Counted from the stretch's first letter, positions 9,380 to 18,139 are shown. The stretch is DNA of 64,000 nucleotides from Cloacibacterium sp047601505 (GCF_047601505.1 NZ_JASGJD010000001.1:1178001-1242000), one strand, 5' to 3'. Numbers and translations: made by a program. The notes: a model not told the origin generated them from the sequence alone.

Positions 9380-9458
9380 TTGCATATAATTATTGCAAAT
9401 TTAATTATTTTATACGCTTTTACATATAATTTAATATATTTGCATAAAATATTTGCAA
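9380..9458 (+). promoter_or_regulatory. Pair of HipB-type operators
   Basis: TTGCA-N9-TGCAA occurs at 9380-9398 and again at 9440-9458, exactly 60 bases apart, with AT-rich spacers. The word CATATAATT also recurs at 9383, 9423 and 9462. The second palindrome overlaps the -7 element at 9435-9442 and the expected transcription start. Two matched sites over the promoter of an HTH antitoxin gene fit the usual cooperative autorepression of hip operons (inference). Confidence 0.7.
9435..9442 (+). promoter_or_regulatory. -7 element of the hip operon promoter
   Basis: TATATTTG matches TAnnTTTG. The implied start of transcription is near 9449, inside the downstream operator and about 20 bases before the ATG at 9471. 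The -33 region is poor, as expected for a tightly controlled operon. Confidence 0.55.
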
Positions 9459-9470
9459 AAGCATATAATT

Positions 9471-9683
9471 ATGTACGTTAACCTAGCCAATTTTATAAAG
9501 ACAAAAAGGAAAGAAGCCAATCTTACCCAACAAGAATTTGCTGAAAGAGCAGGTGTTGCCCTTACAGTGGTTCGGAAAATAGAACAGGGAAAAGAAAATC
9601 TCAGTTTGTCAAAAGTAAATCAGGTACTTCTGATGTTTGGGAGTAAACTTGTTCCTGCCAATTTAAAAGAAATTGAAAAATGA
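9471..9683 (+). CDS. hipB: HTH antitoxin/repressor HipB of a HipBST system
   Basis: This 70-residue protein is a single Xre/HipB-type helix-turn-helix domain (FIKTKRKEANLTQQEFAERAG, then VRKIEQGKENLSLSKVNQVL). It binds its own operators and joins the HipS-HipT complex. The TTG at 9453 could extend the frame, but it lies inside the second operator and close to the predicted transcription start. The ATG at 9471 is therefore the start used here. The stop codon overlaps the next ATG by 4 bases (ATGA). It is small and lacks the C-terminal extension of E. coli HipB. Confidence 0.88.
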   Translation: MYVNLANFIKTKRKEANLTQQEFAERAGVALTVVRKIEQGKENLSLSKVNQVLLMFGSKLVPANLKEIEK

Positions 9684-10015
9684 GACAGGGAAAAGTTTTT
9701 TATCAAAATCATTTTGCAGGAGTCGTTACGGAAACCAACGATGGAGATTACACCTTTGAATATGATAATGATTATATTCAAAAATTTCCGTATCAGTTCA
9801 TTACCTTTTCAATGCCTGTTTCCGAGAAATTATATAGAGAAAATAGGTTGTTCCCTTTTTTTGAAGGATTAATTCCGGAAGGTTGGCTGTTGGAAATAGC
9901 TTCCGAAAGTTGGAAAATCAACAAAAACGACAGAATGGGATTGCTTTTGGCGTGTTGCAAAAATTGCATTGGTGCAGTAAGTGTAGAACCTATAATTGTG
10001 AAAAGTGATGGGTAA
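9680..10015 (+). CDS. hipS: HipS-like antitoxin (detached HipA N-terminal subdomain)
   Basis: At 111 residues it matches only the N-terminal subdomain of HipA: an F-x-Y-x-x-x-Y-x-x-x-F-P segment near residues 29-38, ITFSMPVSE, then LFPFFEGLIPEGWLLE and the NDRMGLLLACCKNCIGAVSV segment. In the E. coli HipBST system this separate piece (HipS) neutralises the kinase HipT, unlike classical HipBA where HipB is the antitoxin. The gene order hipB-hipS-hipT and the tight overlaps (4 and 11 bases) fit that architecture. The function as antitoxin is inferred from that parallel. It is not a frameshifted full HipA: it has its own start and stop, and hipT has its own start. Confidence 0.82.
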   Translation: MRQGKVFYQNHFAGVVTETNDGDYTFEYDNDYIQKFPYQFITFSMPVSEKLYRENRLFPFFEGLIPEGWLLEIASESWKINKNDRMGLLLACCKNCIGAVSVEPIIVKSDG

Positions 10016-10949
10016 AAAATGTCTATATTGCTATCAAGAAGTAATGGGCGAAGAGGATTTTCATCCGCATTGCAGTCAGAAATTCTTTGGAACAACTAAT
10101 CCTCCAATTTTAGATTATACGTTGCAGGAAATGGAAATGTTGGCTAAACAAGTCATTGAAACTTCCGTTGCAGTTCCAGGAGTTCAGCCAAAATTATCAA
10201 TGGGCTTCATTAAAGATGTTCTAAAGGATGCAAACAGAGGTAGATTAACGGTTGTTGGTGCTTTGGGAGGAAACTATATTTTAAAACCGCAAAATTCCAC
10301 TTTTTCGGAAATGCCCGAAAATGAACATCTGACGATGAAAATGGCTGAAATATGCGGTATTACTACCGTGATGTCCTCACTCATTCGTTTAAAATCTGGC
10401 GAATTATCCTACATTACAAAACGAATTGACAGAGACGATAATGGAAATAAAATTCACATGCTGGATATGTTTCAAATCTTAGAAGCATTTGATAAATATC
10501 GTGGTTCAGTAGAGAAGGTTGGAAAAGCGATTAAAGAGCATTCTGCAAACACTTTATTAGATTTAATGAGGTTTTATGAAATCGTAATTTTCTGTTACAT
10601 TACAGGAAATAATGATATGCATCTCAAAAATTTTTCGCTCATATTAAATGGTGAAAATTGGGAAATATCTCCTGCTTACGATTTGCTCAACGTTCAACTT
10701 CATTTACCTGAGGATAAGGAAGAATCTGCATTAACTATTGGTGGAAAAAAGAAAAAACTTTCCAAAAGCGATTTTATTAATTTAGGATTAAAATTAGGAT
10801 TAAACCAAAAACAAGTGGAGAATACTTTTAAACGTTTTCTAAAATCAGAGAAGAAAATGTTATCACTCATTCATCAATCCTATTTAAGTAAAGAACATCA
10901 AGAAAAATATATCAAACTGCTCCAATATAGATTGCTAATCTTTCAATAA
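10005..10949 (+). CDS. hipT: HipT-like serine/threonine kinase toxin
   Basis: The 314-residue kinase core of HipA is complete. The Gly-rich loop is SVAVPGVQPK (54-63), the ATP lysine is likely K94 (YILKPQ) and ITKRIDRD is conserved. The catalytic loop is GNNDMHLKNF (D204, N209) and the metal-binding Asp is D226 (SPAYDLLN). An N-terminal C6-x2-C9 with H20 and C23 resembles a small zinc knuckle. HipA/HipT kinases phosphorylate aminoacyl-tRNA synthetases and stop growth; the substrate here is unknown. Ser54 is the only Ser in the loop start (SVA), which matters because loop serines are autophosphorylation sites in this family. ATG at 10005 and 10008 are equally good starts. Confidence 0.87.
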   Translation: MMGKKCLYCYQEVMGEEDFHPHCSQKFFGTTNPPILDYTLQEMEMLAKQVIETSVAVPGVQPKLSMGFIKDVLKDANRGRLTVVGALGGNYILKPQNSTFSEMPENEHLTMKMAEICGITTVMSSLIRLKSGELSYITKRIDRDDNGNKIHMLDMFQILEAFDKYRGSVEKVGKAIKEHSANTLLDLMRFYEIVIFCYITGNNDMHLKNFSLILNGENWEISPAYDLLNVQLHLPEDKEESALTIGGKKKKLSKSDFINLGLKLGLNQKQVENTFKRFLKSEKKMLSLIHQSYLSKEHQEKYIKLLQYRLLIFQ

Positions 10950-11206
10950 AAAATTATATTTTTTTCACCGACAAATTTAATGTATGAAATAATACGCGTT
11001 AATCTTTAATTTTGATATTTATGAATTATTTTTCATACATTAATAAATTAAAGAAAACGGCAAAAGAATAAAAAAGAAGACAATGTTCACGATCTTTTAT
11101 CTGTACCATATTTGTACCATAAAATCATAACTGGTTGATTTTCATATATCGTTATTTTTGAAGAAGTCAAGTAAGGACTGATTAAAGTCGATTAGAATAA
11201 ATAGTT

Positions 11207-11243
11207 AAATCGCTGTAAATGTAATGTTTACAGCGATTTTTTT
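11207..11243 (+). terminator. Strong intrinsic terminator with no gene directly upstream
   Basis: A perfect 13-base stem (AAATCGCTGTAAA at 11207-11219 with its complement at 11227-11239) has a 7-base loop and runs into seven T residues. The nearest upstream gene is hipT, 258 bases away, so this may end the hip transcript. It may also be left from a core gene displaced by the island. Confidence 0.85.
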
Positions 11244-11418
11244 ATTTTCAATGTTTTTGAAAATGCTTGATTTTAATCGTTTTTGTCACAGATTTATTTA
11301 TTACTATAAACTGAACTTGGAGTATGTATGCTTTCGACCTGTAAAAGCTAAAATTTATGTTAATTTATAGAAGGAAAAGAAAAAAAACAATTGTTATTTT
11401 AATTTATTCTAAATAAAC

Positions 11419-11449
11419 TTTGATTAATTCAATCAAAATTCTACATTTG
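11419..11449 (+). promoter_or_regulatory. Consensus Bacteroidota promoter of the TonB receptor operon
   Basis: TTTG at 11419-11422, 19 bases, then TACATTTG at 11442-11449 is an exact match to the consensus. Transcription should begin around 11455, making the 5' leader 0-20 bases depending on the start codon. No dyad repeat overlaps it, so the operator, if any, is not evident. Confidence 0.8.
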
Positions 11450-11454
11450 CAGTC

Positions 11455-14220
11455 TTGTTTTTAAAAATAACTAGAGTGCTTAAATATTTTTTTATACTTT
11501 TTTTTAGTTTTGGTTTTATCCATATCAAAGCTCAATCTGAGAATTTCCTTGTTACAATTCAAGTTTTAAATGACTTGAAGCAACCTTTGGCACAAGCTGT
11601 TGTAAGACAAAATGAGGAAAAAAAAGCAAATACGAATTCTGAAGGTATAGCTACACTTTTACTTCCAAAAGGGAAGCATATTCTAGTAATTACATTAAAA
11701 AACTTCGAAGAAAGAGAGATTCATCTTAATGTAGTAAGCTCACAAACTCATACAATAGAACTTAAAAAAGAAAAGAAAATTGCAGAAGTTGTCATTACAG
11801 CAAAAGAAGGAAAGGGATTAACAAGCAAATCTGTGATTGATAGACAATCGATGCAACATTTGCAACCTTCCAGTTTTGCTGACCTTATGGAACTTCTTCC
11901 AGGGGGTTTGTCTCGGGATCCTAATTTAAGTGTTTCCAATAGAATTGTGCTAAGAGAAAATACAGGTGGTCCGTCTTCATACAATACAACTTCTCTTGGG
12001 ATACAGTTTATGATAGATGATAATGTATGGAATACCAATGCTAATTTGCAAACTTCTATTGATAATGACCAAATGTTGCAAGCTGCAGCCAGTAGAAATA
12101 CTACCGCTATTGGTACAGATATGCGAACCATATCTACCAATGACATTGAAAAAGTAGAAATTATAAGAGGAATTCCTTCTGCAGCGTATGGGGATTTGAC
12201 TTCTGGATTAGTCAAAATTGAAAGAAAAATAGGACGTTCACCTTTGGAGGCGAGATTCAAAGCTGATGGATTTAGCAAGCAATATTATATTGGCAAAGGT
12301 TTTCTGATGAATAAAAACTGGAGTCTTAATGCTAATCTGGATTATTTAGATTCTAAACAAGACCCAACGGATGAATTCGAAAATTATCAGCGTATCACAG
12401 CTTCATTGCGTTCCAAATTAATTACAAAACTTTGGCAAAAACCTTTGGAATGGCGCTCTAATATAGATTTTTCTAACAATATAGATAAAAAGAAATATGA
12501 CCCTGATACAGGTTATGCTTTAACAGATTCTTATACAAATTCTAATCAGAGAGTTAGTTTTACTAATAATTTCATTTATAAATTGGATGCTCAATCCATT
12601 TTTGATAAGCTAACTTTAAATACAGCGATTAGACAAGGTTTCGAAAAAATAGAACAAGTAAAACTAGTGCAACTTTCTGGTCCAAGAGCTCTTTCTCTAG
12701 CAACCACTGCTGGAGAAAATATTGGAATCTTTCCCAGTACAAGATATGTTGCAGAATCTTCAACAGACGGAAAACCATTAGATTTATCCATTTTTGCTCA
12801 GGCTTCAGGAACTAAAAAATTAGGAAAATTCAATAATCAATACGAAATTGGTCTTGACTGGAAGTATTCTAAAAACTTTGGAAAAGGGCAACAATGGGAT
12901 TTAAGTACACCTCCTTCTGCAACCATTGGAACGAGACCAAGAGAATTCAGTGATATTCCTGCGTGGCAAAATTTGGCTTTTTTCGCAGGCAATCAAATGT
13001 CTTATAACCTTAATCAACACAAATTTTCTTTGTACACGGGTTTAAGAGTTTCAAAACTTTTAGGAATAGACAATTCATTTGCCATCAGTAAAAAAATATT
13101 TGCAGAGCCAAGAATTAATTTCCAATACAATTTGCCTCATTTGATGATTGGAAATTATCCATTGAAAACGGATGTAACATTAGGCTTCGGAATTTTGTAC
13201 AAACAACCAACTTTGTTGATGTTATACCCAAATAGCAGATTCATAGATTATGCTCAGGTCAACTATTATCACAATGACGAAAACTACCGTTACGTTAACT
13301 TTATGACTTACGTTCAAAACCGCGAAAATAAAAATCTGACGGCTGCAAAAAACATTAAGAAAGAAATTCGTTTGGATTTAAGCTATCGAGGACACGAATT
13401 TTTCGTTACCTATTTCAGAGAAGACCTTAATAATGGATTCCGAAATACTTTACAAACTCAGATTAACTCCTATAAAAGCTATAATACGGCTTATATTGAT
13501 ATATCTCAATGGGGAGAAAATGGGCCAGATTTAACCAATGTTCCTTACGAAACCATTAGAGAATTTGGAAATTATACCATCACGGAAAACGGAAGTGCAA
13601 CAATTAAAGATGGAATTGAATTTGGTTATACTTCACCGAGAATAAAAGGCATTAATACCAAATTTACCTTAACAGGAGCTTGGTTTAAAACTCAATACAG
13701 AAATACGGTTCCCGTGCTAGAGCGTCCGTCTATTTCTTTAGGAGGAAGTTCTTATCCTTACTATGGAATCTATCAAAGCGACTTAGGATACATTAACGAA
13801 AATCTTAATTATAATCTTATCGTTGATACTTTTATTCCTAATCTGGGATTAATTGTTTCTGCTTCTCTGCAAGGCTCTTTGTACAACTACGAGAAAAAAG
13901 ATGAAAGAATTCCTGAGCCAATTTCTTATGTAGGATTAGATGGTATTATACAACCTTTCGTGGAAAGCGACAAAACAGACCTTTACAAACAATGGCTTGT
14001 AAGAAATGTTTCTGTTACAGATAATATTTCTACCAGATATACTTATACCATCCGAGCCAATTTCAAAGTAACCAAAATTATCTATAAAAACCTTAAAACA
14101 TCAATGTTTGTTAACAGACTTTTCAACTATGAGCATCCTTATTACTTTTTAGGAAACAAAATAGAAAGACAAACTGGAAACAAACCTTATTTCGGAATGG
14201 AACTTAATTATAACTTTTAA
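11455..14220 (+). CDS. TonB-dependent receptor with N-terminal carboxypeptidase-like domain
   Basis: The start of the protein is a signal peptide (hydrophobic YFFILFFSFGFIHI, cleavage after IKAQ). A carboxypeptidase-regulatory-like domain follows (about residues 30-103), then a plug domain (MQHLQPSSFADLMELLPGG, later IEKVEIIRGIPSAAYGDLTSGLV) and a beta barrel ending in aromatic ELNYNF. It imports a large or scarce ligand across the outer membrane. There is no ATG before the signal peptide: TTG at 11455 and GTG at 11476 are the candidates, and the promoter position favours the GTG or a leaderless TTG start. It heads an operon with DUF4876, DUF6850 and a cytochrome-c peroxidase, a set suggesting metal or heme capture; the ligand is not determined. 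Confidence 0.88.
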   Translation: MFLKITRVLKYFFILFFSFGFIHIKAQSENFLVTIQVLNDLKQPLAQAVVRQNEEKKANTNSEGIATLLLPKGKHILVITLKNFEEREIHLNVVSSQTHTIELKKEKKIAEVVITAKEGKGLTSKSVIDRQSMQHLQPSSFADLMELLPGGLSRDPNLSVSNRIVLRENTGGPSSYNTTSLGIQFMIDDNVWNTNANLQTSIDNDQMLQAAASRNTTAIGTDMRTISTNDIEKVEIIRGIPSAAYGDLTSGLVKIERKIGRSPLEARFKADGFSKQYYIGKGFLMNKNWSLNANLDYLDSKQDPTDEFENYQRITASLRSKLITKLWQKPLEWRSNIDFSNNIDKKKYDPDTGYALTDSYTNSNQRVSFTNNFIYKLDAQSIFDKLTLNTAIRQGFEKIEQVKLVQLSGPRALSLATTAGENIGIFPSTRYVAESSTDGKPLDLSIFAQASGTKKLGKFNNQYEIGLDWKYSKNFGKGQQWDLSTPPSATIGTRPREFSDIPAWQNLAFFAGNQMSYNLNQHKFSLYTGLRVSKLLGIDNSFAISKKIFAEPRINFQYNLPHLMIGNYPLKTDVTLGFGILYKQPTLLMLYPNSRFIDYAQVNYYHNDENYRYVNFMTYVQNRENKNLTAAKNIKKEIRLDLSYRGHEFFVTYFREDLNNGFRNTLQTQINSYKSYNTAYIDISQWGENGPDLTNVPYETIREFGNYTITENGSATIKDGIEFGYTSPRIKGINTKFTLTGAWFKTQYRNTVPVLERPSISLGGSSYPYYGIYQSDLGYINENLNYNLIVDTFIPNLGLIVSASLQGSLYNYEKKDERIPEPISYVGLDGIIQPFVESDKTDLYKQWLVRNVSVTDNISTRYTYTIRANFKVTKIIYKNLKTSMFVNRLFNYEHPYYFLGNKIERQTGNKPYFGMELNYNF

Positions 14221-14233
14221 AATTTAATATATT

Positions 14234-15445
14234 ATGAAAAAAAGATTTTTAGTAATTGGCATATGTGCTGCTCTCGCTTTTTCTTCTGTAATCGTATCTT
14301 GTTCTAGCGATGACGATTTTGCAACGCAAGTTGCTCAGAAAAGCGTTCTTACTGTAACTCTAGCAGGAGATAATATTGCCACGTACAAGACAATTGAAAT
14401 AGAAATCATGGAAACCAATTCTGGAGCAATCACCAAACAAACTCTAGAAAATGCAAGTGCTTATTCTTTTGAATTACCTTATGGCTCTTATAAAATTACA
14501 GCAAACGGAACGGTGATCACAAAAGATAATGAAGAAGTTCAGGTAGGCGCAACTGCTCAACAAGATATTACAACAGGTGTTGTAAATCTATCTTTACCAT
14601 TGATTATTAAGCAATTTAACAATGACTTTATAATAGAAGAGGTTTTCTTTACAGGTGTAAAAACAAATGATGGTAAAAATTATAACAATTCTAGATATTT
14701 CAAGTTAACAAATAATACGGATAATGTTCTTTATGCTGATAATCTAATTATTGCTACATCTGAATTTTTAAGCTCCGTTAAAAGAGAAATTACACCTTAT
14801 CACATCAATCAGGCTTTCCCAGTTGGAAGTGCAATGTATATTAAAAGCGATACAGGAAAACAATATCCTGTACAACCAGGAAGTTATATTGTAATTGCTG
14901 ACAATGCTATTAATCATACAAAAGATAATGGATTTGATTTAACAAAAGCAGATTTCGAGTTTCCATCTTCTAATCCATCATTAGGTCAAGTGGATAATCC
15001 TGCAGTTCCAAATATGCAAGTTATGTACACTAAAATGGCTTACAATATGATTTTCTTGTATGCAACCAGTATAGAAAGTTATGTTATTGCACGTTTTCCA
15101 GAGGGCGAAAATGAACAGACTTTCCTTCAGAATCATAAATATGATTATAGTTATACCACTTCAGCTGGTACAGTCAGAAATGTAAGTGCTTACGAAATTC
15201 CAAACTCTTGGATTGTTGATGCGGTTAATAATAGTACAGATGAAGATTTCTTGCATATTTTAACAGATCCCTCACTAGATTCTGGATGGACAAGTGCTTT
15301 CCCTAAAAATAATTCAAAATCTGTAAGAAGAAAAGTATTAGGATTAATGTCTAATGGTAAAAATCTTTACAAAGATACCAACAATTCTACTTTAGATTTC
15401 GTTCGTAACTCTGAACCTAGTTTAAAAGACGGTATCGTTAAATAA
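14234..15445 (+). CDS. DUF4876-family lipoprotein
   Basis: The signal sequence ends in a lipobox around C23 (SSVIVSC-SSDDD), so the protein is a lipoprotein. After an N-terminal immunoglobulin-like section (LTVTLAGDNIATYKTIEIEI, about residues 38-130) comes the DUF4876 body with FIIEEVFFTGVKTNDGKNYNN and RYFKLTNN. That body is typical of surface lipoproteins paired with TonB receptors. It starts 13 bases after the receptor stop and probably forms the ligand-binding partner of that receptor. Molecular role beyond this pairing is unknown. The family name is recalled from its usual neighbours and sequence, so confidence in the number is moderate. Confidence 0.72.
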   Translation: MKKRFLVIGICAALAFSSVIVSCSSDDDFATQVAQKSVLTVTLAGDNIATYKTIEIEIMETNSGAITKQTLENASAYSFELPYGSYKITANGTVITKDNEEVQVGATAQQDITTGVVNLSLPLIIKQFNNDFIIEEVFFTGVKTNDGKNYNNSRYFKLTNNTDNVLYADNLIIATSEFLSSVKREITPYHINQAFPVGSAMYIKSDTGKQYPVQPGSYIVIADNAINHTKDNGFDLTKADFEFPSSNPSLGQVDNPAVPNMQVMYTKMAYNMIFLYATSIESYVIARFPEGENEQTFLQNHKYDYSYTTSAGTVRNVSAYEIPNSWIVDAVNNSTDEDFLHILTDPSLDSGWTSAFPKNNSKSVRRKVLGLMSNGKNLYKDTNNSTLDFVRNSEPSLKDGIVK

Positions 15446-15470
15446 TATTTTGGAATAATCATTTTTAATA

Positions 15471-16988
15471 ATGTATCAATCAAAATTTTTCATTTTTCTT
15501 TCTTTTTGTATTGGTCTGATTTCTGTTTCAGCACAAGACAGTTTGCGTCTATTTTCTACGATTAATAATCAATACAACGAAGAAAGAATACAAAACCAAA
15601 ATTTTTACTATAATCCGGCAAATAAGTCGGATTATAGTTCTTTTTCAATGTCAGAATTTAGTGTGAACTATCAATCTGACAATCAAAAAACGTATCTACG
15701 ACAGATAGGTTCTGGAGATACAGGATTGAGCTTAAAAACCAATTCATTTAAAAAATTAAAATCGAATAGTGTTGTTTGGGGAAATGCAAGTTATAGCAAC
15801 ATGACTAGAAAAAACCTTCGCTACAACGAGAATTTAGATTTCGAAAGAATTGCACCTTATGTAACTTTAGATTCTATTGGAGGAGATATTAATTTAGAAA
15901 CTTATCATTTCGCAGGAGGCTATGCTAAAAAATTGAATCGTTTTTCTTTTGGAATTTCTGGAAGTTATGAAGCCCAAATGGCATATCGTTCAATAGATCC
16001 GCGATTGAAAAATACCACATCAGACCTATTGCTTTCATCAGGTATTAATTATAAAGTTTATAGAGATTACCAACTAGGAATCTTCGGGGAGTTTAATAAG
16101 TACACACAAAATAGTGGAGTAGCCTTTGTAAATGAAGTCAGCTTCCCATTAGTCTATCAATCCATTGGATTTGGTTATACTAATTATTTTTTCAACAACA
16201 GTGTTAATACACAATTTGAAGAACTTGGTTATAAAATTGGCGGACAAATTTCTAGCAAAAATGGAAAAGACTTTTATATCATCGGTTCACTTTCTAGCTC
16301 CAATAATATAAAAGGAACCTATCCAAGAGTAGGAAATCGCTATTATGACACCAGTGATTTGGAGAACAAAATATCCCAAATAGAAGCTGCCAAATTCATT
16401 ACTTTAAAAAATAATAGAATTGGGTTAATTTTTAATTATAATTCTACTGTTAGAACGGGTACAGAATATGGCTACACCAGCAATTCAGATAACACACAGC
16501 TTATTTTCAAAAGAAAAGCTTACAAAAAAGAGCAATATACCACCAGTATAAAAGGTTTATATCAATTAAACCAAGAAAAATATACTTTTACAGCAATTCC
16601 ATTTTTCTCTTATCAAGAAGTTACAGACCGCAGAATCTATCCTTTTTCTGGTCAGAAATACGACGCATATACTTTCGGATTAGATTTAGATTTGAAACTT
16701 GAAATCAAAAAAAATCAGGTGTTAACCTTCAGACCAAATTACGAGTATCGAAGTGTTAATAAAGCTATAAACGTATTAGATACCAATGTAAGCTCGGGAA
16801 AACTAGAATGGATTCTTGATGATTTTGACATCCTGACAAGTGATATTATTACAGTAGGAGCGCTTGTTCGTTATGATTTTAAAATTCAAAAGCTTCCTTC
16901 TTTTTTCATAAGCGGTGAGTGGATTACAAAAACAGTTAAAGAAAAAAACAATAATTTTACAAGCCTAAGTCTAGGTATAACATTTTAA
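15471..16988 (+). CDS. DUF6850-family outer-membrane beta-barrel protein
   Basis: A classical signal peptide (FFIFLSFCIGLISVSAQ) precedes about 480 residues of alternating aromatic/polar strands typical of an outer-membrane barrel. It ends in SLSLGITF with a terminal Phe, the usual BAM-recognition end. Internal strands such as WGNASYSNMTRKNL and FGISGSYEAQMAYR resemble the family found beside DUF4876 lipoproteins. It begins 25 bases after the DUF4876 gene and ends 2 bases before the cytochrome-c peroxidase gene. It could be a passive barrel or an assembly partner for the receptor; no catalytic motif is visible. Confidence 0.68.
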   Translation: MYQSKFFIFLSFCIGLISVSAQDSLRLFSTINNQYNEERIQNQNFYYNPANKSDYSSFSMSEFSVNYQSDNQKTYLRQIGSGDTGLSLKTNSFKKLKSNSVVWGNASYSNMTRKNLRYNENLDFERIAPYVTLDSIGGDINLETYHFAGGYAKKLNRFSFGISGSYEAQMAYRSIDPRLKNTTSDLLLSSGINYKVYRDYQLGIFGEFNKYTQNSGVAFVNEVSFPLVYQSIGFGYTNYFFNNSVNTQFEELGYKIGGQISSKNGKDFYIIGSLSSSNNIKGTYPRVGNRYYDTSDLENKISQIEAAKFITLKNNRIGLIFNYNSTVRTGTEYGYTSNSDNTQLIFKRKAYKKEQYTTSIKGLYQLNQEKYTFTAIPFFSYQEVTDRRIYPFSGQKYDAYTFGLDLDLKLEIKKNQVLTFRPNYEYRSVNKAINVLDTNVSSGKLEWILDDFDILTSDIITVGALVRYDFKIQKLPSFFISGEWITKTVKEKNNNFTSLSLGITF

Positions 16989-16990
16989 TA

Positions 16991-18139
16991 ATGAAGAATT
17001 TTTTTATCTCAATTTCCGTTGTTTTCATTTTTATTTTATTGAGTTTTACACCAAAAGTAGGACAAAATTTGATGAATAATCCAGACCCGACCATAGAGGA
17101 GATTATAAAAAGCTATAAAAAAGCAATTGCAGAATGGCCAATGCCAAATATTGATAAAGGCGTTTCTTGGAAAGAATTTTCTTCTATCAAAAGAGATTCT
17201 TTATTTTTTGTAGAGCAAGATCGTCCTGAAGTAATTCTTGGGAAAATGTTATTCTTTGATCCTAAATTATCAAAATCCAACCAAATCTCTTGTAGTTCTT
17301 GTCACGACCCAGAAATGGGCTGGACAGATAGAAGGCGTATCGCTTTAGGAAATGACCATCTTATGGGGAACCGAAATACTATTTCGCTTTATAATATCGC
17401 CAATAGAAAATCTTTTTTCTGGGACGGACGTGCGCAGACTTTAGAAGAACAAGCTTCTGGTCCTCTTGGTGCGCATAACGAGATGGCGATGGACATTAAA
17501 AAGCTTCCTAAAAAAATTGAAAAAATTAAAAATTATAAAGAGCTTTTTAAAAATGCGTACGGAGACGAGAAAATAACTTATAACAGAATCGTAAAAGCTT
17601 TGGCAGAATTCCAGAAAACAATTAAAAGTCAGCCAAGTAGATTCGACCAATTTATGGATGGAAAATACGATGCCTTGTCAGACAAAGAAATATATGGGAT
17701 GCACATATTCCGTACAAAAGCACGTTGTATGAACTGTCACAACGGTCAAAACCTTACCGACGAGTCTTTCCACAATATAGGACTTACTTATTATAAAAGA
17801 CAATACGAAGATTTAGGACTTTACAATATAACTAAAAAAGCGGAAGATGTTGGCAAATTCAGAACTCCACAACTGAGAGACCTCAACTTAACGAGACCTT
17901 GGATGCACAATGGTTTATTTGATGACCTTGAAGGGATTGTGAATGTTTACAACAGCGGAATGCACATGATAGACCCAAAACCAGAACAAAAACAGAAAGA
18001 CCCTTTATATCCCGTTACCGATTCTCTTTTGCAACCTTTAAAACTTACAAAAGACGAAAAATCTGCTTTAATCTCATTTTTAGAATCTCTCAACGGAACG
18101 AAATATAAAATGAGAAGACCAGAGTTTCCTACTGAATAA
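16991..18139 (+). CDS. Di-heme cytochrome-c peroxidase (MauG/CcpA family)
   Basis: Two heme c motifs are present, CSSCH at residues 101-105 and CMNCH at 246-250, in the two-domain spacing of bacterial CCP/MauG proteins. The conserved KFRTPQLRDLNLTRPWMHNG segment (289-308) provides the probable Met ligand (M305) of one heme. An N-terminal hydrophobic segment (residues 3-20) exports it to the periplasm. Classical members reduce H2O2; MauG-like members oxidise protein side chains or process ligands. Being the fourth gene of a TonB receptor operon, it may act on the imported ligand, for example by oxidising a chelator or degrading a heme compound. That role is inference. Confidence 0.9.
   Translation: MKNFFISISVVFIFILLSFTPKVGQNLMNNPDPTIEEIIKSYKKAIAEWPMPNIDKGVSWKEFSSIKRDSLFFVEQDRPEVILGKMLFFDPKLSKSNQISCSSCHDPEMGWTDRRRIALGNDHLMGNRNTISLYNIANRKSFFWDGRAQTLEEQASGPLGAHNEMAMDIKKLPKKIEKIKNYKELFKNAYGDEKITYNRIVKALAEFQKTIKSQPSRFDQFMDGKYDALSDKEIYGMHIFRTKARCMNCHNGQNLTDESFHNIGLTYYKRQYEDLGLYNITKKAEDVGKFRTPQLRDLNLTRPWMHNGLFDDLEGIVNVYNSGMHMIDPKPEQKQKDPLYPVTDSLLQPLKLTKDEKSALISFLESLNGTKYKMRRPEFPTE

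Larger units (their letters stand above)
10950..11454. other. Intergenic region at the presumed island edge
   Basis: No coding sequence is apparent. It holds an 11-base perfect inverted repeat (AATGTATGAAA at 10979-10989 and its complement at 11031-11041, 41 bases apart). It also holds a 9-base direct repeat TGTACCATA at 11102-11110 and 11113-11121, a strong terminator at 11207-11243 and the promoter of the following TonB receptor gene. The change from accessory to core-like genes happens here, so an attachment site is possible but not shown. Confidence 0.5.

Noticed and set aside
9453..9470. Six extra N-terminal residues for hipB from a TTG start
   Set aside because: The TTG is inside the second operator palindrome and close to the predicted transcription start; ATG at 9471 is better.
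9680..10949. A single hipA gene split by a frameshift
   Set aside because: Each part has its own start, the junction is an 11-base operon-style overlap, and separate HipS/HipT genes are a known architecture.
10979..11041. Insertion-sequence ends
   Set aside because: The 11-base inverted repeat encloses only 41 bases and there is no transposase or target duplication.
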